A stretch of 64,000 bases of DNA from Streptomyces sp. NWU339 (GCF_003143855.1 NZ_QFRK01000012.1:26215-90214), one strand, 5' to 3'. Positions 24,731 to 34,416 are shown, counted from the first letter of the stretch. Notes: a model not told the origin generated them from the letters alone. Program-made: numbers and translations.

Positions 24731-24900
24731 AACCAACCACCTCCCCCTCCACTTCCGGTGAAGCGGCCAACCAGCCAGCCAATTGGTCTGGTTGTTGTGA
24801 AGATGGTCTGCCCGGCCTGTCTGATCCATTAACCAGCAGCCGCCAGTCGGTCGGATGACAGCGTCGTATGGCTGAGGAATTGAGAGTCATTGGTTTCCAG

Positions 24901-24925
24901 GTGGACCGAAAGCGGTACGGTCCAC
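24901..24925 (+). promoter_or_regulatory. Operator overlapping the -10 of the third GntR gene
   Basis: Perfect inverted repeat GTGGACCG-N9-CGGTCCAC (24901-24908 and 24918-24925) overlaps the -10 TACGGT (24916-24921). The -10 is 6 nt before GTG 24928, the same leaderless spacing as the two dev genes. Autorepression is likely. Confidence 0.55.
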
Positions 24926-24927
24926 AA

Positions 24928-25809
24928 GTGGATGGACAGCAGCTCAGTGAGGGTGGCGGCGGCAGGGAGTTCCAGCGGGTCGCCGACCACGTGCGCGGCC
25001 GGATAGCCGACGGGACCTATCCGCTGCGTTCCTTCCTGCCGTCACAGCGCGATCTGGCGGAAGAACTCGGGGTCTCGCGCGACACGGTGCAGCGGGCTCT
25101 GCGTGAACTCGTCAACGAGGGCTGGATCGAGTCGCGACAGGGCAGCGGGTCACGCGTGATCAAGACGCAGCGCATACAGTCCTCGGCGGCGAAGGCGACC
25201 AGACTGCCAAGGGAAGTGACGTTGGCGCCGTTCATCAGCGAGGCCTTCGAGCAGCCCGAAGTCACTCTGGACGTCTACACGCTGACGTCCGAGTCGCTGG
25301 ACGCGCACATCAGGCTCCAGGCGGAACGCATCCGCGGCCGTTACATCTCCCCCCAGCGGATCACGCTGCGCATGCTCCTGCCGGACCCGGCGCTGGAGCT
25401 CCCCTACCCCAGGGTCAAGGACGACAGGAACGACCTACGGTTGAGGCAGCGGCTGCGAACGATCACGGATTCGCACACCGCATCGCTGCAAGGAGCGCTG
25501 AAGGACCTGCAGACCGAAGGCCTCGTGCCCTCGGTCGACCTGCGGATCCGTCACACGCCGCTGACCCCCACGTTCAAGGTCTACCTGCTCAACGACGCCG
25601 AAGCCCTGCACGGGATGTACGAGGTGATCGAACGGCCGACGGAATTGGAGGCCGGTGAGGTGATCACGGCCCTCGACGTCCTGGGCCTCGGTGCCACGCT
25701 CACCCACCACGTGAAGGACGGAGACGAGACGTCCTTGGGGTCGGTCTTCGTGGACAGCATGCGGCAGTGGTTCGACTCGGTATGGAACCTGCTCTCCACC
25801 GATGCCTGA
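24928..25809 (+). CDS. Third GntR regulator with DevA-type sensory domain
   Basis: The 293-residue regulator has a GntR winged helix (FQRVADHVRGRIADGTYPLR, then DLAEELGVSRDTVQRALREL) and a divergent copy of the DevA-type C-terminal domain (ITLRMLLPDPALELPYP, LTPTFKVYLLNDAEALHGMY, WFDSVWNLL). It is clearly more distant from DevA and DevE than they are from each other. GTG 24928 is chosen because a TANNNT -10 ends 6 nt before it; an in-frame start at 24868 would place the palindrome inside the gene. It is followed by the double-kinase gene. Confidence 0.82.
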   Translation: MDGQQLSEGGGGREFQRVADHVRGRIADGTYPLRSFLPSQRDLAEELGVSRDTVQRALRELVNEGWIESRQGSGSRVIKTQRIQSSAAKATRLPREVTLAPFISEAFEQPEVTLDVYTLTSESLDAHIRLQAERIRGRYISPQRITLRMLLPDPALELPYPRVKDDRNDLRLRQRLRTITDSHTASLQGALKDLQTEGLVPSVDLRIRHTPLTPTFKVYLLNDAEALHGMYEVIERPTELEAGEVITALDVLGLGATLTHHVKDGDETSLGSVFVDSMRQWFDSVWNLLSTDA

Positions 25810-25978
25810 GCCGGGTCGGCTTCCGTTAGCATGCCCGCACCGACTGAGCAAACGCTCCTTGACGTTCGTATCAAGAGGCTGACAAGCCAATCTCGAACGA
25901 GCTCGCGCGGCCTTCACGCAGAGAGGTGGTAAACCGCCTGGTGCGCCCGGCGCGCTCCTTTGTCGCGCGCCGTTTATC

Positions 25979-28237
25979 GTGCGTGACACCAGCCTCATGT
26001 TTACCGATTGCCACGTCGTGACTCCCCTCGCACTACCGGAGTGGTCAGTGGGTGCACCTCCTCTTCCCCGTCCCGCCTTCGAGGAACTTTCCGCGCCCCC
26101 CAAGGGGTACCGAGCCTTCGTCGATCTGGCCGTACGGGTGGGGCAGGCGATCAGCGGCCACCACAACCAGAACTACGTCGTACCGGTCGCACCAGCCATG
26201 GCGAAAGCGCTGGGCCGCGAGACCGGCACCTCCGTGGTCGTGCGGATCCTGCGCCTCAAGGTACTGCCGGTGGTGATCAGGACCTGGCAGAACGAGCAGG
26301 AGATCCTCAGCGCCATCAAGGGGACCCTGCCGTACGTGCCGGAAGTCCTGGCCAGGGGGGACGGCTTCGCGATCCACAGCTATGTGGAAGGGGTCCCGCT
26401 CTCCAGCGTCTGCGGGAACGGCAAGCGAGTCGACTCCCTGCTCGTCCAGGAACTGGCCTGGCTTCTGTCCCGAATGGCTCAAGTGCGCCGTAACGGGCTT
26501 CCTCCACTGCCACCCGCCTGGCCACGCAACGACACGGACAGCCAGGCTTTCCTGCGCACGTTGACGCATCTTGCGGACCAACAGATCAGGCAGCCCAACT
26601 GGGCCGCCTTCGGTGGGCTGTTCGTGGCGCTGGGCATTCCCGAGGACGCTCTGCTCAGGCTGGGCGAGCGGGTCCCCGCCATGGCGCGGCGACCCTACGG
26701 CCTGCTCCACGCCGACCTGCATCGTGACAATCTGATCGTGTCGTATACCGGCGACCGGCCGCCCATCTGTGTCGACTGGGAGCTGGCGACCTACGGTGAT
26801 CCGCTGCACGACCTGGCGACCCATCTGGTGCGGATGCGGTATCCGGCAGACCAGTTCTCCGAAGTGGTGGACGCCTGGGCGGACGCCATGCGGGAGGTCC
26901 GTCCGGTCGCCGTCAACGGTCTGGGCAAGGACCTGCGCCACTACCTGGCCTTCGAGCGCGCCCAGTCGGTGTATCCCGACGTGATGAGGGCGGCGTGGTC
27001 CCTCGAAGAGTCGTTCACTCAGAACAGACTGGACGAGGCGACGGCGGAGGTGCGCAGAGCGCTGGAGGCGGCTGCCGAGCCGCTGCGGCTCAGGAGCGTG
27101 CCGGGGGAGGGGGAGATCGAGCGGGCGCTGTTCCGCTGGCTGGCGGCCCGCGCTGGTGAGAGCGGGGCCGGCCGCAGCCTGAGAGCCAGAGCCTTCACCT
27201 GGCAACCGGACCGGCGCCTCGAGCAGCCGGTGGACTTTCCGGAGTCCGCGGTGCGCGATGCGTTGGCGCTCGAGGGAGCGGCTCCGGCGAGTCGGGTGTT
27301 CAAGGGGACCGCACACCTCAACTCGGTGGTGCGCGTATCGGGTTTCGACCGTCCCGTGGTCGTCCGGCGGAAGCTGCCCGAGGAGTGTCGGAGGGAACGC
27401 AGCGTCCTCAGCGAGCACGCCGTGCTGCGGGCCATCGAGAAGGCGTTCGTCTCCGTGGCCGCGCCCAGGGCCCTGGCGCTGGGCGTCAGCTATCCGGAGG
27501 ACCCTTTCGCCATCCATACCTACGTAGGGCCGGACGACATCGGCGGCCCCCCGAGCCACCCGGTCAACGGCCTGCTGCCGCACGAAGCGGATGGTCTCGT
27601 GGACCAGCTTCGCGCCTTGACGCAGGTGGACTACAGGCCACTCGATCCGCTGGCGGGGGCGAGGGGCTTCTACCGCTGGCTCAAAGACCAACTGATCCTG
27701 CTGGTGGCCGACCTGCCCGAGAGGTCACAGCGGCTGGCGCGGCATCTCGGGCTGCCGGACGCCGACCGCCTCGACCAGATCCTGTCCCGCCACGCCGTCA
27801 GCGACCGAAGCCCCTCCCTGCTGCACGGCGATCTCAACCCGTGGAACCTGGTGCGCAGGGACGATACTTTCGTGCTGACCATCATCGACTGGGAGATGGC
27901 CCTGGTCGGCGATCCCCTCTACGACCTGGTGCGGCACATGCACCTGACGCCCACCCGCCCGGAGATCCGCGAGCGGATGTTCCGCCGCTGGGAACGCGGG
28001 CTGCCGTCCGAGTACACCCGTGACTGGCGGAAGGACTGGCAGGTGTACCGCCTGCTGGAAATCGTGCGCTCCGCCTACATCGACCTCGACCGCATCGTGA
28101 CCGGGGCGAGCCTGGACGCTCCCAACGTTCAGCGGGCGGTGGACTCGTACGCGATGACGCTGGCGGTGGCGACCGGTTCGCTCGGCCTGCCGGCCCGTTC
28201 CACCGCCAATCCCCGTCTTGTCCGTGCCCTGGTGTAG
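25979..28237 (+). CDS. Tandem double aminoglycoside phosphotransferase-like kinase
   Basis: The roughly 750-residue cytoplasmic protein is built of two APH/choline-kinase-fold domains. Domain 1 has LLHADLHRDNLIV and CVDWELATYGDP (about residues 240-275). Domain 2 has LLHGDLNPWNLVR and IIDWEMALVGDP (about 617-650). Both keep the catalytic Asp, the Asn and the metal-binding Asp, so both may be active. Such enzymes phosphorylate small-molecule hydroxyls, e.g. sugars, amines or antibiotics. Start is uncertain: GTG 25979 or ATG 25997, neither with a clear ribosome site. It lies between two proteins with DevA-type sensory domains, so its product may be their ligand (inference). Confidence 0.82.
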   Translation: MRDTSLMFTDCHVVTPLALPEWSVGAPPLPRPAFEELSAPPKGYRAFVDLAVRVGQAISGHHNQNYVVPVAPAMAKALGRETGTSVVVRILRLKVLPVVIRTWQNEQEILSAIKGTLPYVPEVLARGDGFAIHSYVEGVPLSSVCGNGKRVDSLLVQELAWLLSRMAQVRRNGLPPLPPAWPRNDTDSQAFLRTLTHLADQQIRQPNWAAFGGLFVALGIPEDALLRLGERVPAMARRPYGLLHADLHRDNLIVSYTGDRPPICVDWELATYGDPLHDLATHLVRMRYPADQFSEVVDAWADAMREVRPVAVNGLGKDLRHYLAFERAQSVYPDVMRAAWSLEESFTQNRLDEATAEVRRALEAAAEPLRLRSVPGEGEIERALFRWLAARAGESGAGRSLRARAFTWQPDRRLEQPVDFPESAVRDALALEGAAPASRVFKGTAHLNSVVRVSGFDRPVVVRRKLPEECRRERSVLSEHAVLRAIEKAFVSVAAPRALALGVSYPEDPFAIHTYVGPDDIGGPPSHPVNGLLPHEADGLVDQLRALTQVDYRPLDPLAGARGFYRWLKDQLILLVADLPERSQRLARHLGLPDADRLDQILSRHAVSDRSPSLLHGDLNPWNLVRRDDTFVLTIIDWEMALVGDPLYDLVRHMHLTPTRPEIRERMFRRWERGLPSEYTRDWRKDWQVYRLLEIVRSAYIDLDRIVTGASLDAPNVQRAVDSYAMTLAVATGSLGLPARSTANPRLVRALV

Positions 28238-28319
28238 GTGGACCATGAATCCTTCGCAAGTTGGTTCGGTCACAGGGACATGACGCCCCGTCGGCCGCTG
28301 TGCGCGGAGGGGGTTCGGT

Positions 28320-29207
28320 ATGCCGGAGCGCGTGAACGGGGCGACTGGGGGAGGTGTGGGCCGACGGCTGCGGCGCTTTCAGGAACGCTTCGAGCCCGCT
28401 GTGACCCGCATCGTCCTGCTGACCGTCTTCGTGACGGGACTGACCGCACAGTTCGTCCAGCCCGTGGGGGACGCCCTGGAGGGCAAGGCCTTCCTCGGTG
28501 GTGCCCTGCTCAGCCTGGTCGCCTACGTGCTCTACGACGCCGTGACGTCACTGTCCTCGTCGATGCGGCCTCCGACTCGTGCCCTGGTCGGCTCCAGCGA
28601 GCTGGGGGGCTTCGTCGGCGATGCCTTGCAGGCACGAAGAGTGGAGATCGGTTTCCTCGGCTACACGGGGGAGACCCTGTACACCGAGCTCTACCACCGT
28701 CTCCGTGACCTGCTCGACGACCCGGGTCCGACGAGACATGTCTCCGTGCGGATACTGGTGCCCGACTTCGAGCAGCCGATGACCGTGCCGGCCAGGGTGG
28801 GTCCCGGCGACCGGCCGGTGGATGACCCCGCGTTCCGTAACCGGGTGCTTCAGCGCTGCCGGGACTACGACGGCACCCTCTCGGACATCGCGGAGCAGCT
28901 CACCAGCGCCGGCCGGGTCGTCGTCCAGTGCGAGTACCGGTATTACCCCGGCATCCCCCGCGACAAGGTCTGTATCTTCAACCGGACCCAGGTCCTGCAC
29001 GGCCTCTACGACGTCTCCGCACGCATGCGCCTGGAATCCTCGGGTCCGGAATACTTCGATCCCAAGGGCTACAAGACCGAACTCAATGTCTGGTCACGCG
29101 AAGAAACGCCCGTCGCCGAGGTCACGGTGGCCACCTGGCTCAAGCACTTCGACGACCTGTGGGGGCTGGCGACCGTCCCGCAGTGGCGCCGGTCCACAGC
29201 CCTGTAG
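28320..29207 (+). CDS. Membrane-anchored protein with DevA-type sensory domain
   Basis: The 295-residue protein has two transmembrane helices (IVLLTVFVTGLTAQFV and FLGGALLSLVAYVLYDAV) replacing the DNA-binding domain. A cytoplasmic region follows with LVGSSELGGFVGDAL, VEIGFLGYTGETLY, VSVRILVPDFEQP, DKVCIFNRTQVLHGLYD and FDDLWGL. The last three blocks align with the C-terminal domain of the three GntR regulators. The fold may be PLD-like and non-catalytic (inference). ATG 28320 has GGAGGG upstream; the gene follows the kinase by 82 nt. Confidence 0.78.
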   Translation: MPERVNGATGGGVGRRLRRFQERFEPAVTRIVLLTVFVTGLTAQFVQPVGDALEGKAFLGGALLSLVAYVLYDAVTSLSSSMRPPTRALVGSSELGGFVGDALQARRVEIGFLGYTGETLYTELYHRLRDLLDDPGPTRHVSVRILVPDFEQPMTVPARVGPGDRPVDDPAFRNRVLQRCRDYDGTLSDIAEQLTSAGRVVVQCEYRYYPGIPRDKVCIFNRTQVLHGLYDVSARMRLESSGPEYFDPKGYKTELNVWSREETPVAEVTVATWLKHFDDLWGLATVPQWRRSTAL

Positions 29208-29277
29208 ACCAGGAGCGGTGGCTGCAAGCGGTGGTGTCGTTCTCCCCGGCGGGCGGGGCGCGGACGCCCTCACGCGC

Positions 29278-29520
29278 TCACTCACTGTGCACGATCTGGA
29301 TCAGGTTGCCGCAAGTGTCGTTCAAGACCGCGGTGGTGACCTGGCCCATTTCCAGCGGCTCCTGGACGAACTGCACCCCGAGCTCGCGCAGCCGGTCGGA
29401 CTCCGCGTGGACGTTGTCCACGGCGAAGGAGACGGCCGGGATACCGTTTGTGGCCGGTCCTGTCATGTACGCCGCCATGACGGGGTGGCGGGAGGGCCGG
29501 ACAGCCGGGGATTCCACATC
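29278..29520 (-). pseudogene. VOC/glyoxalase-family protein, N-terminally truncated
   Basis: The last 80 codons (RHPVMAAYM, GIPAVSFAVDNVHAESDRLR, EMGQVTTAVLNDTCGNLIQI) are the C-terminal half of a vicinal-oxygen-chelate protein. The first beta-alpha-beta module that should precede it is missing; upstream sequence is Pro/Ala-rich and unrelated. A complete VOC gene of a different type lies at 49180-49608. Probably a non-functional remnant. Confidence 0.6.
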
Positions 29521-29653
29521 TGGCGCGCGCCCTGGTGCAGCCGGGTGCGGGGCGGGGGCGGTGCGGCCCCGGCCCGAGAGCAAGGCCGATTGTCAGTGGT
29601 GGGTGAGACGGTAGGAGCATCGAGTCGGAAAGCCGGAAAGAGGGGGATCTGTC

Positions 29654-30694
29654 ATGTCCGGAACCCAGAACTACATCAACCACGTCGCCCTTGTCCTGGA
29701 TGCCAGTTCGTCCATGTCGCACCTGAGCGGCAAGGTCGTCGAAGTCGCCGACCAGCAGATCGCGTACCTCGCCCGCCGGTCGAGGGAGCTGGACCAGGAA
29801 ACCCGTGTCACGGTGTACGTCTTCGCGGACAAGGTGGAGTGCGTCATCTACGACAAGGACGTGCTGCGGATGCCGTCGCTGAAGCAGATGTACCGGGTCG
29901 GGGGAATGACGGCTCTGCTGGCGGCCGCACTGAAGTCCCAGCGGGAGCTGGCGCAGACGGCCCAACTGTACGGCGACCACAGCTTCCTGACGTTCGTCCT
30001 CACCGACGGGCAGGAGAACGCGAGCCATCGCTGCCCGGACGCCCCTGTCAGGGATCAGCGTGAGCTGATAGGGGCCGTGGCCGAGATGTTCCAGACACAG
30101 GAGGACAACTGGACGCTGGCCGTCCTCGTGCCGGACCAGATGGGCAAGCGCGAGGCCATGCAGTGCGGTTTCCCGAAGGACAACATCGCCATCTGGGACG
30201 CCACGAGCACCCAGGGGCTGGAGGAGGCCGGGCAGGTCATCCAGCAGGCCACCGAGAAGTTCATGGTGGGCCGCACCCAGGGCATCCGGGGATCGCGGGC
30301 GGTGTTCTCCACGGGCGCGGACGCGGTCAACAAGGACACCATCAAGGCGGCCGGCCTCACCCCGGTGGATCCGTCGAAGTACCAGCTGATCCCGGTGGCC
30401 CGTGACGCGGGAATCCGGGAGTGGGTCATCGAATGCGGGCACGCCTACCGTACCGGTGGTGCGTTCTACCAGCTGAGCAAGTCGGAGAAGGTCCAGGCGC
30501 AGAAGCAGATCGCGGTGCTGGAGAAGAAGACGGACCGGGTGTACACGGGGCCCGAGGCCCGCGCCCTGCTCGGCCTGCCGGACGTGGAGGTCCGCGTCAA
30601 GCCGGACCACAACGACGACTTCACGATCTTCGTGCAGAGCACCAGCGTGAACCGGAAGCTCGTGGCGAACACGCGGCTGCTGCTGATGCTCTGA
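29654..30694 (+). CDS. von Willebrand factor A domain protein
   Basis: The 346-residue cytoplasmic protein has a vWA domain with the MIDAS metal site: LDASSSM (DxSxS), a Thr in GGMTALL and LTDGQENAS. A C-terminal region of about 140 residues (IREWVIECGHAYRTGGAFYQ, then AQKQIAVLEKKTDRVYTG) has no recognised fold. AGGGGG precedes the ATG. It is monocistronic, followed by short tandem repeats. A role as a scaffold or client-binding protein is typical of the family; the partner is unknown. Confidence 0.85.
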   Translation: MSGTQNYINHVALVLDASSSMSHLSGKVVEVADQQIAYLARRSRELDQETRVTVYVFADKVECVIYDKDVLRMPSLKQMYRVGGMTALLAAALKSQRELAQTAQLYGDHSFLTFVLTDGQENASHRCPDAPVRDQRELIGAVAEMFQTQEDNWTLAVLVPDQMGKREAMQCGFPKDNIAIWDATSTQGLEEAGQVIQQATEKFMVGRTQGIRGSRAVFSTGADAVNKDTIKAAGLTPVDPSKYQLIPVARDAGIREWVIECGHAYRTGGAFYQLSKSEKVQAQKQIAVLEKKTDRVYTGPEARALLGLPDVEVRVKPDHNDDFTIFVQSTSVNRKLVANTRLLLML

Positions 30695-30695
30695 G

Positions 30696-30747
30696 GCCGG
30701 CGAAGGAAAGGCCGCCGGCGAAGGAAAGGCCACCGACAAAGGAAAAG
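30696..30747. repeat. Three 18-bp tandem repeats after the vWA gene
   Basis: Units of the form GCCGGCGAAGGAAAGGCC are repeated about three times with decay in the last. They lie just past the vWA stop and ahead of the monooxygenase promoter. Possibly a remnant of a Lys/Pro-rich coding tail in another frame. Confidence 0.5.
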
Positions 30748-30796
30748 GCAAGGAAGTTCGCCCGCTCCTTGCCACTCTCAACGTATAGCGCACCGG

Positions 30797-30815
30797 GGGG
30801 CTTGCGGCAAGGCCC
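30797..30815 (+). promoter_or_regulatory. Rifamycin-associated element (RAE)
   Basis: GGGGCTTGCGGCAAGGCCC, a 19-bp near-perfect inverted repeat, matches the RAE described upstream of rifamycin-inactivating genes in actinomycetes. It lies 144 nt upstream of the monooxygenase GTG. It suggests rifamycin-inducible expression. Confidence 0.75.
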
Positions 30816-30958
30816 GGGTCGTGACGCAGAATCGTCGCCCGAGGCCGGAACCTAGGGAAATCAGGTGTTCGCGAAGTGCGTGCTCTTTTGTCCTGTTCGG
30901 GGCCCGCGGCGCGACGCGGAGAGCCGGCCGGCAATCGACATCGTTCCTGGGGGTTTCC

Positions 30959-32446
<1,488 letters not shown>

Positions 32447-32551
32447 ATCGCCGGGCCTTCCCGCCCTGTCGGGTGAGCCGGTACGCGTCGGCTTCACGGA
32501 TGAGTTCCCGGGAGCGGATCCGGTGCAACTCGACGTGCATGCCCTCGCCGC

Positions 32552-33631
32552 TCACTGTCGGAGCGCCACGACATCGGCGACCAGGCAACTGACGTTGTCG
32601 GGGCCGCCGGAGCCGTTGGCGAGGGCGATGAGTTCGAGGACCGCCCGCTCGGGCTCCCCGGTCCCGGAGAGCGCCCGGTGGATCTCCTCGGTCGGCACGA
32701 CGGCCGGCAGACCGTCGGAGCAGAGCAGGTACCGGTCTCCCCGCCGGGCGTCGTGCAGGCGCATGTCGGGGGTGGCATCGGCTCCTCGGCCCAGGGCTCG
32801 TATCAGCAGCGACCGCTGAGGGTGGGAGGCGGCCTCTTCCGGGCTGAGGCGTCCTTCGTCGACCATCGACTGCACCACGGTGTGGTCGTGGGTGATCAGG
32901 GACAGCTCCCCGTCGCGCAGGAGGTACGCCCGGGAGTCGCCGATGTGGACGAGGGCCAGCTGGGAGCCGGTCCAGAGCATCGCGGTGAGTGTGGTGCCGG
33001 CCTCTTCGGGGGAGGGGCCGTTCCCGGTGACGCCGTGCACCGCGTGCTCGGCCCGGTCGATCGCGTCCTCGAGGACGTTGAGGAGAGGGCCCGCCGGGAT
33101 GCCGTCGGTTTCGAGGGGCTTGAGCGCGTCGACGGCGGCCGCGCTCGCGACGGCTCCCCGACTGCCGTAGCCGTCGGCGACGGCGAGCAGGCGGGAGCCG
33201 GCGTAGGCGGTGTCCTGGTTGTCCTCGCGGACCAGGCCCGTGTCGGACAGTGCGGCGTAACGGATTCCCAGGGGCTCGGTGGTCGGGGGCATGGAGGGGT
33301 CCTTCCTGGAGAGATGGTCGATGAGGAAGGTGGCCAGGTCCCGCCGTGCGGCGGTGTCGGCCTCGACCTGGGCCCGGAACGCGCGGATCTCCTGGACCGC
33401 CGGGCCCGCCTCCAGCGTGCAGACGTGCTGGATGCGGGCGAGGGGCATCCCCAGGCGCCGGAGCCAGGCGACCAGTCGGGCCCGGTCCAGTTGTTCCGGT
33501 GCGTAGTAGCGGTAGCCGGTCACCGGGTCGACCCGAGCGGGGGTCAGCAGGCCGAGTTCGTCGTACAGGCGCAGTGCCTTCGGCGACAGTCGGGACACCT
33601 TCGCGAACGCCCCGATGGTCAGCAGCCCCAT
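32552..33631 (-). CDS. MerR regulator fused to PP2C-type phosphatase
   Basis: The 359-residue protein joins an N-terminal MerR winged helix and coiled coil (LTIGAFAKVSRLSPKALRLY, YRYYAPEQL) to a C-terminal PPM/PP2C Ser/Thr phosphatase starting near residue 120. Phosphatase motifs are REDNQD, AVADGYGSRG, VHIGDSRAYLLRDG and GGPDNVS, all metal Asp residues present. It may couple dephosphorylation to transcription of a target promoter, since MerR dimers remodel promoters. GAGGAGGAG precedes the ATG. Fusions of this type occur in Streptomyces but are poorly studied. Confidence 0.88.
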   Translation of the reverse strand: MGLLTIGAFAKVSRLSPKALRLYDELGLLTPARVDPVTGYRYYAPEQLDRARLVAWLRRLGMPLARIQHVCTLEAGPAVQEIRAFRAQVEADTAARRDLATFLIDHLSRKDPSMPPTTEPLGIRYAALSDTGLVREDNQDTAYAGSRLLAVADGYGSRGAVASAAAVDALKPLETDGIPAGPLLNVLEDAIDRAEHAVHGVTGNGPSPEEAGTTLTAMLWTGSQLALVHIGDSRAYLLRDGELSLITHDHTVVQSMVDEGRLSPEEAASHPQRSLLIRALGRGADATPDMRLHDARRGDRYLLCSDGLPAVVPTEEIHRALSGTGEPERAVLELIALANGSGGPDNVSCLVADVVALRQ

Positions 33632-33740
33632 GCTCGCTCCTCCTCAGGCCGGGCACCTCGCCCGGCCCCACCGATGCTGCGGCTTCCCCCAAGGTGAGGG
33701 TCAACCGTGTGGGGCTGTGTGCTCGCGCTGGTTCGGCGCA

Positions 33741-33766
33741 CTATTGCAAGCGAACGCTTGCAATAG
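33741..33766. promoter_or_regulatory. 26-bp palindromic operator before the XRE regulator
   Basis: Perfect 12-bp arms CTATTGCAAGCG and CGCTTGCAATAG flank AA, 26 nt before the XRE gene's ATG, in the region divergent from the MerR-PP2C gene. It is a strong candidate autoregulatory operator. Confidence 0.65.
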
Positions 33767-33792
33767 TTAGCGAGGTGGGGCAGGGTGGGGGT

Positions 33793-34416
33793 ATGGCGTC
33801 ACTCAATGTCGGCAATCTCGGTGAGTATCTCCGTGAGCAGCGGCGCAACGCGCAGTTGTCGCTGCGGCAGCTCGCCGATGCCGCCGGGGTGTCCAATCCG
33901 TATCTGAGCCAGATCGAGCGCGGGCTGCGCAAGCCGAGCGCGGAGGTGTTGCAGCAGGTCGCCAAGGCGCTGCGGATCTCCGCCGAGACGCTGTACGTGC
34001 GCGCCGGCATCCTCGACGCCGAGCGGGACCGGGAGGAAGTGGAGACGCGGGCCGTCATCCTCGCCGATCCCACGCTGAGCGAGCGTCAGAAGCAGGTACT
34101 GCTCCAGATCTACGAGTCCTTCCGCAAGGAGAACGGGTTTGGGGACGCCGAGGACGGTGAGGCGACCGGGACTGCCGGTGTCGTCGGTGCCGCTGATGCT
34201 GTCGAGGTGGCTCAAGGGACGGAGGCCTCGGAGGTTTCCGGAAGTGCCGACGGGAGCGGCGGCTCCGGTGCTGGTTCCGCGATACGTCGGGGCGGCCGTA
34301 AGGCCGGTGGCGGCAAGGACGCCGGGCGCCGGGGCCCCTCCGGCAACAACACCAGCAGCAACAGCAGCAACAGCAGCAACAGCAGTGACATCGATCCGCA
34401 GCGGACGGACGGCTGA
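33793..34416 (+). CDS. XRE-family regulator with Ser/Asn-rich tail
   Basis: The 207-residue protein has an N-terminal XRE helix-turn-helix (LGEYLREQRRNAQLSLRQLA, VSNPYLSQIERGLRKPSAEV), a central helical part (LSERQKQVLLQIYESFRKEN) and a 90-residue low-complexity tail. The tail ends with NNTSSNSSNSSNSSD, encoded by AACAGCAGC repeats near 34345-34386. A GTATGG start context follows a G-rich stretch. It is the first gene before an HbhA-like protein 76 nt downstream, probably the same transcription unit. Confidence 0.87.
   Translation: MASLNVGNLGEYLREQRRNAQLSLRQLADAAGVSNPYLSQIERGLRKPSAEVLQQVAKALRISAETLYVRAGILDAERDREEVETRAVILADPTLSERQKQVLLQIYESFRKENGFGDAEDGEATGTAGVVGAADAVEVAQGTEASEVSGSADGSGGSGAGSAIRRGGRKAGGGKDAGRRGPSGNNTSSNSSNSSNSSDIDPQRTDG

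Noticed and set aside
26045..27691. 548-codon minus-strand frame over the double-kinase gene
   Set aside because: The plus strand has two complete kinase domains; the minus reading is His/Arg/Pro-biased and featureless.
34345..34386. Possible membrane protein with poly-Leu on the minus strand
   Set aside because: The Leu run is the complement of the AACAGCAGC repeat that encodes the Ser/Asn tail of the XRE regulator.
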